From PMNU01 sp035480575 (GTDB taxonomy: Bacteria; Patescibacteriota; Saccharimonadia; Saccharimonadales; UBA4665): a DNA stretch of 20,681 nucleotides. The position numbers and the translations under genes are program-made. Location: the NCBI GenBank assembly GCA_035480575.1, contig DATIHR010000028.1, positions 1-20,681 on the forward strand, given 5' to 3'. Below the pieces are notes generated by a model. That model had not been told where the DNA came from. It ran no database searches and saw only the letters and a program-made list of their open reading frames with translations. This document shows positions 20,542 to 20,681 of this stretch, one piece after another; the first letter of the stretch is position 1, and each line of letters begins with the position of its first letter.

Positions 20542-20681
20542 ATGAAGGTAGGCATTGTTGTCCCGCACATTTTTATGCAGCGGGACATTTTGCCATATGT
20601 AATATTTTCGCCGGCCCAACTGGCACTTGAGCTTGCCAAGGGCGTCCAACAACTGGGCGCGGATGTCACGCTGTTTACGCC
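20542..20681 (+). CDS. GT4-type glycosyltransferase, start only
   Basis: The first 46 residues are visible before the window ends. MKVGIVVPHIFMQRDILPYV is the first beta-strand of a Rossmann-like GT-B domain, and SPAQLALELAKGVQQLGADVTLFTP matches the 'laxaLaxxGHeVtlfTp' helix-strand of family 4 glycosyltransferases. The visible part is only the N-terminal acceptor-side domain, so specificity cannot be judged. Confidence 0.75.
   Translation, partial: MKVGIVVPHIFMQRDILPYVIFSPAQLALELAKGVQQLGADVTLFT

Overview
The window looks like a chromosomal piece of a Candidatus Saccharibacteria (TM7, Patescibacteria/CPR) genome. This is an inference from gene content: a large serine recombinase beside tRNA-Trp, a DrrAB-type exporter, the secE-nusG-rplK-rplA block with small unfamiliar genes inserted into it, a strongly N-extended ribosomal protein L1, many short orphan genes, and many starts that lack a Shine-Dalgarno site. 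The standard code fits: UGA ends the glycosyltransferase at 13935, and the only tRNA is tRNA-Trp(CCA).

Layout. 1-1326: C-terminal part of a large serine recombinase, cut by the window edge, facing the 3' end of tRNA-Trp (1414-1490, minus). 1588-1654: a 22-bp perfect inverted repeat of a widespread dispersed palindrome type. 1682-3462 (minus): a two-gene DrrB/DrrA-like ABC exporter with a palindrome over its promoter. 3560-8940: an accessory block with a possible TraB/EreA-type protein, two orphan genes, a sigma-factor-like regulator with extra C-terminal DNA-binding-like modules (5866-7023), and, 18 nt downstream, a 483-residue protein that reads along its whole length as a Pup-ligase/Dop (PafA/Dop) carboxylate-amine ligase homologue (7042-8493). 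8961-12148: P-loop kinase, YgjP-type metallopeptidase and a fused ABC transporter. 12166-13454: a short ORF containing a large terminator-like hairpin, then a soluble PAS histidine kinase with no response regulator nearby. 13416-15437 (minus): a GT2 membrane glycosyltransferase and a small membrane protein that appears frameshifted at a poly-G tract. 15536-20363: secE-nusG and rplK-rplA with six unfamiliar small genes before, between and inside them. 20415-20681: an acidic micro-protein and the start of a GT4 glycosyltransferase.

The two most notable points are the PafA/Dop-like enzyme coupled to a sigma-like regulator, with no recognisable Pup or proteasome gene in view, and a recurring start architecture. 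In the latter, a -10 box, often extended (TGn), ends 6-8 nt before the ATG, predicting leaderless mRNAs for most accessory genes, while the ribosomal genes and the DrrAB operon use Shine-Dalgarno leaders.

Everything here comes from reading the sequence by eye; no database search or structure prediction was possible.
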